Assembly: GCF_033568475.1 (NCBI RefSeq)
Contig: NC_133123.1
Location: 4,898,001-4,962,000 of the forward strand
DNA length: 64,000 nt
Source: Henckelia pumila
Lineage: Eukaryota; Streptophyta; Magnoliopsida; Lamiales; Gesneriaceae
Reading direction: 5' to 3'
Below the pieces are notes generated by a model. It saw nothing but the letters and a program-made list of their open reading frames with translations, was not told the origin of the DNA and searched no databases. Both the position numbers and the translations under genes were made by a program. This document shows, piece by piece, positions 12,271-24,930 of this stretch (its first letter is position 1; the number at the start of each line of letters is the position of its first letter).

Positions 12271-13015
12271 TGTTGGTATATTTGTTGGAAAAACTTGAAT
12301 ATGGCAGAAGAAAACAAGAAAAGAATTCAACAGTTGAGGCTCGTGTTGAACATGATTTTCTTAAGAAGATTTTGCCCCGCTCTTGGTGCTTACGGTGTTT
12401 GGCAATCTTCTCCCAAGATATAACAACTTCTACTTGTGAATATAACACTATATATCACAAGTTTTTACAACCAAAAATGATATGAACTCTCTTTTGTAAA
12501 AAGAATAAGCTAGAAACAAAATATGTGAAATGAAAATCTGAGAATCTGATTATATATGTCAAAAAATGATGTTTGATTCTCATATTTATATTGTTTATAT
12601 ATAAAGACAAAACTTTTCACTCATGTGGTATGTCTTTTGGTAAAAATAACTGACTAAATTCACCAAAAGAAGTAAAAAAATATCAGAAAATTCGAAAGAA
12701 GGATGCAACTTTTCGTGTGGCCAGAAGCACCGGTGCAGGGGCGCAACATATTGCGCCCTTGCAGCACTCTAGGTGCCTTGGAAAATTCCAAGGCAGAACC
12801 ACTAGTGCAGGGGCGCAATATATTGCGCCCCTGCGCCCCCCTGCTTGCCTGGGCACACGCCCAGGCAGCATGACCAGTGCAGGGGCGCAATTTTCAGCGC
12901 CCCTGCACTTCAATAAAAAAAAAATTTCTTTTTTTTTTTCCGAACTTCTCAATCCTTTTTCGAACTTTGCATTGCTTAATTTCAATTCATTAAGCACAAT
13001 CAAAATTTTACAACA
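12271..13015 (-). repeat. 5' LTR of the degenerate Copia
   Basis: Starts TGTTGGTATATT and ends TTTTACAACA in plus orientation. It carries a cluster (about 12725-12910) of palindromic units built on GTGCAGGGGCGCAA and TTGCGCCCCTGC, strikingly GC-rich against the AT-rich rest. As the 5' LTR it would hold the element's promoter. Confidence 0.85.
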
Positions 13016-14311
13016 AAATATTATTGATGCATATTGAAGTTGTGTACGTGTTAAATTAATGATTTTGCTGATGATTGTATAGTTCTCCACCTAATAGATT
13101 AAAACCATAGATAATTCGAGTTCTAATCCATCTATTAATAATTTTTGTGATGAACTTGGTTTTTTCAAAAAATGAAATGAAATGAAATTGGAACTAATTT
13201 GGATGCATGTGATATGTGGAGTGAGGATTTGGGGCACAAAAAGTTTGAATGCGTTAATTGTTCGAGGGGCGGCAGGGGATCTTGATTCCAGTTGCGGCTT
13301 TGTCGATGCTAGCACATGGGCACTGTGCTGCATCCAAGAGTTCATGTTTTTTGGGATTTAATATGATCTCATTTAAAATAAGATCATATCAAATCCCAAA
13401 AAACATATGTCGTTGGATCCCCATTCGGGCAGTGCCCGAGTGGGATAACATAGACAAAACCCTTAGTTGCTGCCCTTTCTTAACTCTTGCTTTAAAGGGC
13501 TGTGGTTTCCCAGGCCCTTGGAAATTCATATTTTAGTTTCTTATGAAAATAAAAATTTTGCTCGTTTTATTTTATCAAACTAAACCCACGATTACTCTTC
13601 ACGGTTGACTCAAGAACGGAAAAAAGAGAAATATTTTTGGATTTTTGCATGTCTTGCACATCAGCCATCGTGCGAAAGCAGTTCTGAAAAATTGAACCGT
13701 CGGATCGGGTTCAAATTTGGTATACCTATTGATAATTATGTTATCTAGGATCTGAACGATGGAGATCTAGATTTGTGGCTTGTAGGATCGGATTTTGACC
13801 GTCGATATGAGGCTGCTCTTCTCGCACAATTTCTGTGCAGTCTACTTTAATAGGCTTTTGTGAAAGATCTAACCGTTGGAATTATGCAAAATTTACACCG
13901 TGTGTTTGGAACATGTCGCAAGTTTTGAACGGTGGAGGATTGTTGAAAAAGCGATTACGAAAAATCTAAACGCTAGATTTTTAAAAAAATTTATACCACG
14001 ATCTTATAATATTTTTACGCTCATTAGGGACGGTGGAGATCATTTTTCGCTTACTACATCTAGTCGGTTCTTTGAGCAAATAATAGGATATGTTATCTTG
14101 CTATACATCCAAATTCATGTTATCGACAACGCATGAACGATAGATAAATATTTCAATTATCTTTATGTTGGAATTAAATTATCAAAGTTTTATTTTTGAA
14201 ATTTATTATCATTTTTTAAATAATATTCTAAGACATCTCCTACTATCAAAATTATATGTTTGTTTTATGGTGATCAAATTTGTCAAAATTGTTATATGGA
14301 TGATACATCAG
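13016..14311. other. Intergenic DNA with a hairpin and spaced CCGT/CGGTGGA motifs
   Basis: No supported gene. A perfect-looking hairpin lies at 13344-13406. From about 13700 to 14040 diverged copies of an ACCGTYGGATC-like motif recur in both orientations (near 13700, 13755, 13800, 13870, 13930 and 14028), suggesting an old repeat-derived segment. Confidence 0.55.
13344..13406. repeat. 63-bp hairpin inside a foldback element
   Basis: ATGTTTTTTGGGATTTAATA at left pairs with ATCAAATCCCAAAAAACAT at right around a short AT loop. Just outside, TGGGATAACATAGAC (about 13440) and the GGGCAGTGCCC palindrome resemble the foldback at 43824-43922, so this is probably part of a related MITE. Confidence 0.6.
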
Positions 14312-14945
14312 TTTCGATGCAAGCTCATTAACTCGGCATTTTCAAAAACCTGACCCGCTCGGCACTATGTAAGCTCATTAACTTGGCATTCTCGAATCTC
14401 GATGTAAGCCCATTAACTTGGCTTTCCCAAAAAGCCCGACCCGCTCGGCACAATGTAAGCTCATTAACTTGGCATTCTCGAATCTCAAAGTAAGCCCTTT
14501 AACTTGGCTTTCCCAAAAAGCCCGACCCGCTCGGCACTATGTAAGCCCATTAACTTGGCATTCTCGATGTAAGCCCATTAACTTGGCATTCCCAAAAATC
14601 CTGACCCGCTCGGCACTATAATTCCACAAACATGGCAAAGAAGACAAGTCCATTAACTTGGCAAAAATCATTAGCCCGACCAGCTCGGCACTATAAGCCC
14701 ATTAACTTGACAAAAAAGACAAGTTCATTAACTTGACAAAAATCATAAGCCCGACCAGCTCAGCATTATAAGACCATTAATTTTGCAACGAAGACAAGTC
14801 CATTAACTTGGCAAAAATCATAAGCCCGTCCAGCTCGGTACTATAAGCTCATTAACTTGGCAATGAAGACAAGTCCATGAACTTGGCAAAAATCATAAAA
14901 GCCCGATTCACTCGGCACTCTAAGCCCATTAACTTGTCACATATT
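14312..14945. repeat. Minisatellite array of TAAGCYCATTAACTTGGC units
   Basis: About 630 bp made of alternating short blocks. The core TAAGCYCATTAACTTGGC recurs more than ten times, with CCCGACCCGCTCGGCACTAT between copies and, in the second half, AAGACAAGTCCATTAACTTG. Unit length varies (roughly 40-85 bp) and copies diverge rightwards. ORFs in it are repeat artefacts. Confidence 0.85.
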
Positions 14946-17900
14946 AGTAAGCTTATTCCATCACGAATGGTCAAAGGAATCGAAAACAACCAGAATATTA
15001 TCTTACATGCTCTAAAATATAAATTCAACAACTTCAAAGTTCTTCCTAATTTCACTCGTCGTCACTTTTCTCCTGGAGATAGTATTATATGATAAAAATC
15101 TTATCATATCTTTATATATATTAGAGATATATTAGAATATTGCAATAATATGCATGAATCAAGTTTCCTGATGCACTACAAATTATATATGGACTGATAC
15201 TCTTTTTCAATAAATAAGGGATATCAAACCCTTACCACGATACTTTTTCTACAACGCTTTCATACATTTTTTACACTCTTTTTTATATACTCTTAGATGC
15301 TTTTTTTTATACGTTTTTATACACTTTCCATACATCTTTTCAATATCTTTTCCATACAAACTATTTAAGATTTAAAATATTTATAAATATTTTTATATAT
15401 ACGTTTTACCTTTCATTAAACTTAAATAATTATATATTATTTAAAAATTATGTACAATGAAAATAAAATTATATATATATATATATATGAGCACGCAATG
15501 CTAGTTCGCTAATTATATATACTAGTTAAAAAATACACACGTTATGCGTATGTAAAATAAAAGTTATTTTTGAACATGGAGTGAGTGGGAGCCTTAGTGG
15601 GATTTTGGGGAGGTTGATGGATTGGGTGATCATGATCCATGTAATCCAAGAGTTGTGAGAGTGATGGTTGATGTGTAAGAATTACTCAAGGTAGAAATGT
15701 GAAGAGAGGATAAAATATGAAAGAAATTTGGTATACTCAAACAAACAGTTATTCAAACTCACTCAACTATTAAAAGATAATACTGCTCCAACATTATATT
15801 TTTTCTTGTAATTATTAAAATTTGATATTGAGAATTTATAAATTAAGTTTTTTTAGAACTTCTATTATGTTTATGTTTGCTTCTTGATTATACCTAAGTA
15901 ATATTTTAAAATACAAACAATACATGCACACATATTATATGTGCAAACACGTTAGATTATAATTTGTTTATTATAGTAGATAAGACGCTCAGTCACTCAA
16001 AAAGATGTAGATTGTCTGCTATAATTTTTAAGACATGATTCATTTATAATTTGTTATTTTTATTGTCAATTGGCTAGTTTCGTTAATGAAATCAATATTA
16101 TTAATTTTCACACACTAATTTGCAAATAATTTGCAAATGTGTATTCCAAATAATTTTTGGTTATACTAATAAGAATTAACTTTTTGTTATTAGATATCGT
16201 CGATATATAATCAATTATACCAAGACACTTTCTAGGGTAGCAAAAAACACAAAAACAAAGAAAGTCGTGATTAAATTAGAGACAGAGGGGAGATATCAAT
16301 AAATATTTTGGCGGTGAAATAAAATAAAATAATGATAAAAAAATGAGGTATTTACGGACGTATAACGCGAAAATCGAAACAACAAGTCTATGACTATGAA
16401 CGACAATGATGGAAAAAAAAATTTATTCAAATTTCTATTGCCCACAAACTAGATGAATAAAATAATCTTAATATCATCGACATGTTTAATATGAAAATAT
16501 GAATTAAGAGACTTTATGTTGGAGAAAATGATCTAAATTCTAAATAGAGATAATTTCGTTATGTTTTTAAATACTATTTTAATGAAAAATAGTGAACTAA
16601 TTTTGAAGTTATGTCTTAATTTTTTAATTTTGACTCAGTCCTCGAAGCCTCAAATATGACATTGCACATAATTTATATATTACATTCTATTATATCTTAA
16701 TTCATATACAAGCGATGTGTGAGTAAAACAATAAAGAATCTTTAAGAGGCTACAGAATATTGAAGGTTGGATGACATGGAAAGCAAAATTAATTTGAGAA
16801 TGTACGTAACTTGAATAAAACCTTAGCCCACATCATACTTCTTCGTTTCCCAAATAAAAAATTTTCATCGTTTACAGTTATATTTTTTATTTGTTGACTT
16901 TTTAATTAGTACAGCGAACTAGCAAATTTTTTGGTCAAGATTTTATGCCTTTTGTGACGGAATAATCACTGATGTTACGCTTGCATATATAAAAGGATTT
17001 CAAAAGTTGATTTCGATTATAATTTTATTATAAACAATAAAAAATAAATCAAATCTTAAATTCTCATAATATTACTTATTTACACATTTGTATGTAATAT
17101 AATATATAATTGATTTCAAATAACATCACTATTGAGTAGACTTAAAATCCATCATATTTAACATGAAATATTAATGTATATATAACACATGAAATTAGTG
17201 GATCTTGAATTTTATGATGTTATTTTTCTAAATAATAAAAATACATTTAAATATATTTGAAATCATACCAGAAAAAAATTCAGCATATGCATACGAAGTC
17301 ATGCTAATCATGATAGATTTGAGATACACACAAGATGATTGTTATTTCAAATAATAATTAAAACTAGTGAAAAATGCACATGCTTTGCATGTTTAAAATA
17401 TAGGATTTTTTTTTATATGTAATATTTTTTTGTTAAAATCAAAAAATGGAGTAAGTGGGAGATTAAGTGGGATAATAGATTAAGGATAATTACGGAATAA
17501 AGAATTTTGATATCCTCAAAGTTAGTTAGTATAATAAACTCATTTTTTATATAATAGTATAGTATAGATATTATATATATTTATTATTTCATAACCGCAT
17601 AAATAAAACCAAATGACATTTTGTTAATTATATTAAAATATTTATTATTTCAAAACCGCATAATTAATAAAACCAAATGACAGTTTGTTTAATTATATTC
17701 CATAACAATGAATTTTTTATTGGTGTGCATGATATGTATGGAGTATGGTGTAGCAAACCTTACATGCCAAAAGTGTGTTCAGCTTACAATTAACTAAATT
17801 TTACTTGCCTGTTCTCCAGCTCGTCGTTTGAAAGAAACTTCGACTCAATTGAAAAATTTATCAACTAAATCAAATATGGTAATTTACCAAGTACAGCTAT

Positions 17901-19344
17901 TATAAGCCTATAAGTAAATCTTTGAATGGGTTATCAATAAAATATTAATAATGTATATCGCGTAATTAATTAAAGTCAGGAAACATATTACAAATCTTCA
18001 TAAAATATAAAGTTTTCTTAAAATAAATTCGGATAAAAAATTATGCTACAATTTTTACTTTTACAATTTCTATGTCATTCTTATAATCATGTACCAGCTT
18101 TCTCAGTATGAATTAATTTGGTTTTCCTTTAAAAATAAAAAAATAATCATCATCATCATGGACCTTTATTTTTAAAAATGTATTGTTATCATGTACTTTC
18201 GTGTATGATTCTATTGGGAGAATGAAGAGTTTACTAAATCTAGCTAATATACTTGATATTTCAATTTAGAGTAGGTTTTTTTGTGACCTAAGACTCGTTT
18301 CACGAAATTGATTTGTAAAACTGTTTGACAAGAGTTTTTGTATTTAATTTATGTTTAATATGCTTACAAAGTACAAAAATAAATTAACATATGTTTTATG
18401 CAAATATTTGTATAATTGTGTAAATGTATTGAAATTGTTTCTTTGCATCTTTACAGTCTAGTAATACACGAACTTATTAAAAAAAAATCACTTTTGATCA
18501 TATTTAATAAGTAAACTTAAATACCATCCATTCTATTTATAAATAAAATATAGAGAACAACCAGTTTTAACGTAACGCCCCCCCAGAACCCACTTTTTTC
18601 ATTGTGCATGTTTCTCCCCATTATATCCCCTCATATTCTCAGCAGTTTTTCAATTTTTCCTAAATATTCTTTCGTTTTAAAAAGTATATGTAAAAATAAA
18701 AAAACCTTTTCAGATTAAAATTTTTATCATTTTATATTTTACTATTTTTTTATATTGATCGTGATTATTTTTTTTCTCAGTTTTTTTATACCCCTATACT
18801 CTTCCTCCGCCTTTAATACATTCGAACACGGACATATATAACTCCTCTCAAACTCCATCTCTAACCCACTTTTCTCACTATCCGACATCGTCAAATGCGT
18901 AGGGATTGCGTAGATTTTATAACTGAGTTTGAAGAAAGTCTATTTTATAGAAAAAATTATGTCTAATTGAAAAACACTACAACATTAGTGCAAGATACAT
19001 TGTAATATAAACCGAGTACTTTAAAATTGAAAAATTATTATATTTATTTATATATTATGTTTCATTATATAACATCGCTAGTTTATATCATATTTTACAC
19101 AATCAAGACGTCGGGAGCGTAGCTTGTGTTTATTACAATTACAATGTCATAAACTTCCATCCAACCAAGGGTATATGGAAACTGATTTGACAGTCGTGTA
19201 TCAAACAAGATAATTGCAATAGCCACGTAACCACGAACAGTAAGTAGGTAAATATAATAAGTAAATAATATAAATTATTATTATTATTATTGTTGTTATT
19301 ATTATTTTGTTTAAAAAAAAAACAGAACATTAGAACAATGGAAG
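14946..19344. other. Long AT-rich gene-free region
   Basis: No supported gene over about 4.4 kb. It includes an (AT)n run near 15470-15488, a pair of related segments beginning ACTAGTTAAAAAATACACAC (about 15522) and ACTAGTGAAAAATGCACATG (about 17362), both followed by GGAGTRAGTGGGAG, and a tandem duplication at 17577-17700. An (ATT)n run at about 19268-19305 precedes the leader of the RING gene. Confidence 0.65.
17577..17700. repeat. About 60-bp tandem duplication
   Basis: TATTTATTATTTCAWAACCGCATAA followed by AATAAAACCAAATGACA occurs twice in tandem with minor differences. Non-coding. Confidence 0.65.
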
Positions 19345-22009
19345 AATATTAATAGGTGATTTTCCATTAAAACTCGTCTTTCTGTAAATTGCTGGTATTT
19401 CTCTCTCTTCTCCACCTTCAGATCTCTTGGTTTTTCTCCGCTGGTCTGGTTGTCCTTCAATTGGAGTTGCTGTCAGATAAGGTGATCGATTATCCATTTC
19501 GCTAACAACCAGTTTTTTCAAGGCTTTTTGTTTAATAAAAAAAAATCCAACTTTGTAAATTTGTCAAAAAACATATATTCACACATGCAAGGCGTGCATT
19601 TGTTTCTGAAGGTCCAATTCTTTGTGGGTTTTCCTTTGATTACGGTTTTATGATCATCGATGACTTTTGATGCTTGTTTGAAGATTAGGGTTTTGAGCCC
19701 TTATGTTTTCTTTTTAAAAAAAATTATTGCAGGTGTTGCAAGTTGTTTGTTGGAATCTGTTGCTGGTGATTATCAAAGGTGGAGACTTGTGAATAATAGA
19801 GCCTTTTAATGATAAAAAGGTTGTTTTTTGCCCCTTCCAATTATTGTTTTCCCCTTTCCGTATGTTTTTGAATCATATGATTGCTTGGGACCTCTTGATT
19901 ATCTGTTGCATCTTTCCAGGCTTCAATGCAACCAATTTATTCTTTTGGGTGTGTGAGTTTTATTTTCCTACTTGATTGCTGGGGGACAAGATTAAAGAAG
20001 CTTCGAATGAAATTGAATTCAAGAAATACTTTGCAAATAAGCTCTGACTTATTGTGTCCTCTCTTGTTGATCTCGAGTTGAATTATCTATTCTATGTCTT
20101 GTTTGTAAACATAAGATGCATTATAACTGCATGTGTGTGTGTGTTGTGAAAGAATTGGAAATTAGTTGGACTTTGTGCTTGAGTTAGGGATTTTATTGGA
20201 ACGATAAAAGTATACTAATACAGGCAGTTTATTTATCACATGTATATTTGGTTAGACAATTTCTTCAATAGGGGTTTAATTTATTCAAGTGTTTCTTAAT
20301 GGTGACGGTTATTTCGATGTTTTGTTTCTAGAATCCAACCATATGAAGTTTATAGGAATAGTTCTGTCTGTTAATGTCATCTAACTGTTCGTTTAGTTAG
20401 AGCGATATGAAGAGGGGGGTTCGGTAACGGTCAATTTTTTGTTTAATAGGGGAGTTAATTTATTCAGGTGTTTCTTAATGGCGACGGTTATTTTGATGTT
20501 TTATTTTTAAAATCTAAACATGTGGAGTTTATAGGAATAGTTCTGTCTGTTAATGTAATCTAACTGTTCATTTTACTTAAGAGGGGTTCGAGTAACGGTC
20601 AAGTTTTTGTTTAACATTGTCTTTCCTCATTTGCCTTTTTGTTTTCACTTGTAAATCTTGGTTCCCCAACTTTCAGATTGTCACTTTGCTGTTTTCAGAG
20701 AGAAGTTAGCCATCTTGACCTGATTATTCTGTCAGATCTACACCTTGCGTAGAACCATGATTAATTGTTTCATTAGTTAACTCATATTCATTGAGCCTAT
20801 GAAAGTTGGCATGAGATTATATACTGGATCAAGGTCATGAAGCAGTTCGTTAGAGTCTTTGGTATGTGATGCATGGGAATACCGAATACGTGCGTCTTTT
20901 TGATCTTGTTTGTTGGAGTATATTTTCGCTATTTATTGGTGTGCCTCTGTAAATCGAACCTGGAATTTGACAAGGAAGTAATTGTTTAACAAGCTTCATT
21001 AAAGGTGTAAATAAGACTATAAGAGAGATCAAGGTACAATTTCTAAAGTTTTTGATGTCTAAATGAGCCAGATTGAGGCACGATTTGAATTCCAACCAGT
21101 CAAATCTCTTTTGAATTCCAGTTCTTCATTTGTGATGCTGTAGTTAGGTACATGCTTAAAGAGCCCATTCCTCCATGCCATCAACAAAAGAGCTGTGTAC
21201 ATAACTATTGAGATGCTCACGACCATGTTCCCATTTGACTTCTATTAATATTTATCCAGCTTGACCCAGCTTTACATGGATTCTTGAGGCAATTTTCTAT
21301 CTAGGTTCAAATCATTAATTCTGTGAATAATCATCATGTGATAAAGTTGTTGAATACTGAAAGAGAAGTTGCTAATTTGGTGATTCGGTCTTAAATTATC
21401 CTGATAATAATTTCAGCTACTTACCAAACAAGTCTTGTTTACTCCCAAATTGAACTTTTGCTTAGCTTTCACTTGTAAATTAAGACATATTTGCATTCAT
21501 CACCCTACGACATAATCTTTAAGTCAAATGGATTAGTAGCAATTAAAACTTAAACAATAACGGCTTTTCTCGAGTGAGGATGTGGAGTATGAAGAACTTA
21601 ATTGAAGTCGGGTAACTCATCTCTGGAAGAGAGGGAGTTACAAAATTAGAAATTGTGGTCGCACATTCAGAATGTATTTTCGTGTACTTGGGAAAAGAAC
21701 TTCTATTGCTCGGTCTTCTGCTTTCGTCAAATCTGTCCTCAAATAGTACATAGAACTTTTTTGGCCTTCTTAAAGTAAATAAATAGATCTATTGGATCCG
21801 TATGTCAAACTTAGGTAGTCATCTCAATGTCAAGGTTTGTGATTCTTGTTTGCTTTGTTAAATCTAGTTTTTTTCAGAAAAACCTAAATGCGATGATTTT
21901 TTATGGACTCTTTATCTTCTATTTGCCAATTTTTTGTTGCCCATTTTATTTTTTAATTTGGACTCATTATGACTTTTTATTGTGTTCTGATATAGGTATA
22001 TCGGTCGAG
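19345..22009 (+). other. Probable 5' leader and leader introns of the RING-H2 gene
   Basis: CT-rich sequence at about 19380-19500 resembles a plant 5' UTR. An intron acceptor (TTATTGCAG) occurs at about 19733, and the coding exon is preceded by TTCTGATATAG. No long ORF is present. The exact transcription start and number of leader exons cannot be set from sequence alone. Confidence 0.5.
20268..20615. repeat. About 175-bp tandem duplication in the leader region
   Basis: Two successive copies share TTAATTTATTCA, GTGTTTCTTAATGG, GACGGTTATTT and TATAGGAATAGTTCTGTCTG, ending at ACGGTCAA and TTTTTGTTTAA. They differ by scattered substitutions and small indels. They lie in the presumed leader intron of the RING gene. 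Confidence 0.7.
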
Positions 22010-24357
22010 ATGGGTCACCGAAACACTCAGTTCACTGGTCATGTGATTGATCTGGAAATATACCCACAAGGTCATAACCATCTACATCCCAAACCGTGCA
22101 TATTTTATGGGAGTGTCGCAAATTATCCTCATCATAATATCCACCCTGTTGCGGCTCCCACTATTGGTAACAGGCTTAATTTTAATCACCACCACCTGCC
22201 AGAACATCAAGGCGGTACTTTCTATGGGATGCCACAATACGATGGGATTCCTCCTCAACGTCCTGTCGTAAATCTTGATTTATCTGTTTCTGTGTCATCA
22301 TCTAGCCATTATAATCCTTACTTGGCGCCACCCCCCACTGGTATTAGGGATTTCCCTGTTCAAATTAATCATGGGACATTCGATCAGTTTTCTCCTTTGA
22401 GCTCTCAGAGAATTGTACGTGTTCCTACAGACAGCTACGGCAGAAACATGCCATACATGGATGGTGTCGGGGGGTCATTTAAGAGAAACAATGTTGAGGG
22501 GCCTCCAGCAAATTACCAGTATCGTAATGTTTTGGCGGACTCCAGTTCCTTTGTTGTCCCAATGACTGCTAGACCGGCTGAATCTGATGTTACTTCGACA
22601 GATGCCACTTCATTTGCACCACCTGAATATGGTGGAAATGACCCAACATCAATGGTCGAAAGTGGATCTCACCAAAACACGAGGAATATACCTGATTTTC
22701 AGGTGCATAATGCCGGTCCCATGATCTTGGGAAATTATGTTGCTCCTTCGGTTCCATTGCCTGGAAATCCTTGGTTTGACATGCATTTTGGTGCAAATGG
22801 TGGTGATATCTGCACATTTCCGTGGGCGCAAGCTCCTGAGCTACCTTTTGTCCGTGGTAAAGGTCCACATTTAAGATATAACCGGTTTATATTGTTGGTT
22901 GATTTGAATTTTTCTCTATTTTGACAAGCTCTTCTCCTGTCTGTTACCTTTTCTTGGCATATCAGCTAACATAAATGGAGCTTGTGTTGAAACGGGGAAT
23001 ATTGGCTCTCAAGGCTATCAAGTGACCAACGGTAACCAAGGTTCAAATGGTTTCCTACATCCCCCTCGCCCTCCTATTCCTCAAATCCACTCCAATCCCC
23101 ATCATCCACTCCCACCGGTGCGAGGCGTTAGAGGACACAGGGTTAACTTTCCTTCACAAATGTCTGCCTCGTCACCCAGAATATCAACTATTAATGCTTC
23201 AAATAATGGCGTCAATCCATTCCCGGACGTCGTAGATGCCAGGCCTACATTTCTAGCTCCGGTTCTGCCAACGGGTTTTCGGTATATCCAACCTCATCGA
23301 AGGGAAGTCATACTCGGCTCCAATGCCAGACCCCAAAGCTTTCCTCATCTGAGAGTTTTACCAGAAGATGTAACAATTTTTGTCTCATCTCTGTTTCATT
23401 CGCTTGTTGTGTCTATATCTTGATTCGGTTATTTGAGGACCGTGTAAGACTTGTGAACACTCTTGCGACTGTTTGACTTATTTTCCATGGGCTGTGATTG
23501 TAGGAAGTTTCAATCTTGGAAACTCCAGGTTATCATGAAGCAGGCAATTCCGTTGATCAGCATATAGATATGCGTTTGGACATAGATCACATGTCATATG
23601 AGGTAATCACGGAACTATATTTGCTCTAATCATATACGTCACAAATGTGCATATGTGGTCAGTTTCTAGTTTAGCTGGGCATTAAAAACAGAGATTTTTG
23701 TCAGGAGCTTCTTGCTTTGGGAGAACAAATAGGGAGTGTCGGCACAGGGTTACATCAGGATTTCATTCTAAACAATTTGAATTCAAGAACTTTTACCTCT
23801 GGGGGGTATTGTGTCAATCTTGAAGAGCCACCGTCCATGGATGAGCGTGTCAATTTCTGTGTTATATGCCAGGTATTTCAACACATTGATTGGTTGATTG
23901 ATACATACCTTGGTTTTTTGCCATACCTGGAAGTTCTCTACTTGCTTACCATATATAGATTGATTATTCACGTGTTATTGATCTGGAGCCTCTCACACTG
24001 ATCCCTTTCTTTGCTGTTCCGAAATTAAATTCCTGATGATTTCGCGACCATCCGAATGTCGGATGGTAGAGCTGACAAAAGGATTCGTTTATAAGACGAA
24101 TCAGCAAGTTATGCTCAAGTATCTGCACCTTTTTTCTCATTATTGTTTCGGATATCCCACAAACGAAAGCTTCATGATCCTGGTTTGATTAACTTGGGCT
24201 TTTTATGCAGACTGATTACATGGATGGAGAAACCATTGGAACTCTTAATTGTGAGCATGAATACCACCATGAATGCATCAAGACATGGCTGCTACTTAAG
24301 AACTCTTGCCCGGTATGCAAATCCACAGCTTTGCATGAAACGGGGAAGGACAAGTAA
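22010..24357 (+). CDS. RING-H2 E3 ubiquitin ligase, MBR/HIP1-like, 554 aa
   Basis: A predicted E3 ubiquitin-protein ligase of the plant MBR1/MBR2/HIP1-type family. Exons 22010-22856, 22966-23369, 23504-23602, 23705-23872 and 24211-24357 join in phase to 1665 nt. The N-terminal two thirds is low-complexity and rich in His, Pro, Asn and Ser, with the early motif FTGHVIDLE, as is usual for this family. A conserved stretch just before the RING reads MSYEELLALGEQIGSVGTGL. The C-terminal C3H2C3 RING is CVIC, then C-E-H-EYHH-EC, then CPVC, with all eight ligands present; it is split by the last intron. The ATG is placed after the acceptor at about 21995, because an upstream in-frame Met (21827) would require translating intron-like sequence. 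AATAAA at about 24900 may be the poly(A) signal. Substrate unknown. Confidence 0.87.
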
Positions 24358-24930
24358 AAATAGCATGATGTTTGGATGTAAGCAAACTCTGGCTTTTTTG
24401 CGTTTTGCTACATATTGATCATCATCCATAGGAAACTTCTTTTCGTACATTCTATTTATGTGTATATTCGCACAGAGGCGACCAGGTCTTGAAACATTCA
24501 TCGGGCCTTGCGTCTTTCTCGAAAACTGTACAGGCTCCTGGCTCCTTATTGTTCTGTTATATGCATGGAACATTGTATCAACTTTTCATTGAATCTCTGT
24601 GTGTATGATAGTACATACGTGAATGCATCCAATGCGATTTACACCCGTGGGTTCATAGTCTTCTACTTGCCTAGTTTAAACACCAAAAAACCTATATGTT
24701 TAAATTTTGAATGTGTTCCAAGTTTTCGACGGCCACCGGATTTTGTCATCACACGGGGCAGCAACCAACCTTCATCGATGAAACATCATCTTTGAAACCA
24801 TCCTGTCTATTTTATCTAAAGTTATAGTTGATGGCGGTACAGATCAATTATGCAATTGTGATGGACGTGTTACATATATCGTCACAAGATTTTTTTTTAA
24901 ATAAAAATGCTTAGTTAATGGTAATAGTCC

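Larger units (their letters stand above)
6941..13015 (-). mobile_element. Degenerate Ty1/Copia retrotransposon with both LTRs
   Basis: A 6.1-kb element transcribed leftwards. The LTRs lie at 6941-7666 (3' LTR) and 12271-13015 (5' LTR), begin with TG and end with CAACA, and are clearly alike but differ by point changes and an indel. Both flanks carry AAATA (6936-6940 and 13016-13020), the 5-bp target duplication. The internal region encodes, in Copia order, gag, protease, integrase, reverse transcriptase and RNase H, all broken by frameshifts and stops, so it is an old, non-autonomous copy. I did not recognise a standard TGGTATCAGAGC primer site next to the 5' LTR. Confidence 0.9.

Noticed and set aside
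14312..14945. CRISPR-like or coding array
   Set aside because: Units vary in length and sequence, there are no unique spacers between constant repeats, and the genome is eukaryotic; it is a minisatellite.
19330..19521. Minus-strand frame opposite the RING gene leader
   Set aside because: It is the antisense of CT-rich 5' UTR-like sequence; no domain or signal was recognised.
21827..22009. Upstream Met extending the RING gene by 61 residues
   Set aside because: The sequence before 21996 is T-rich, intron-like and ends in TATAG at the acceptor; the extension is hydrophobic and unlike the family.
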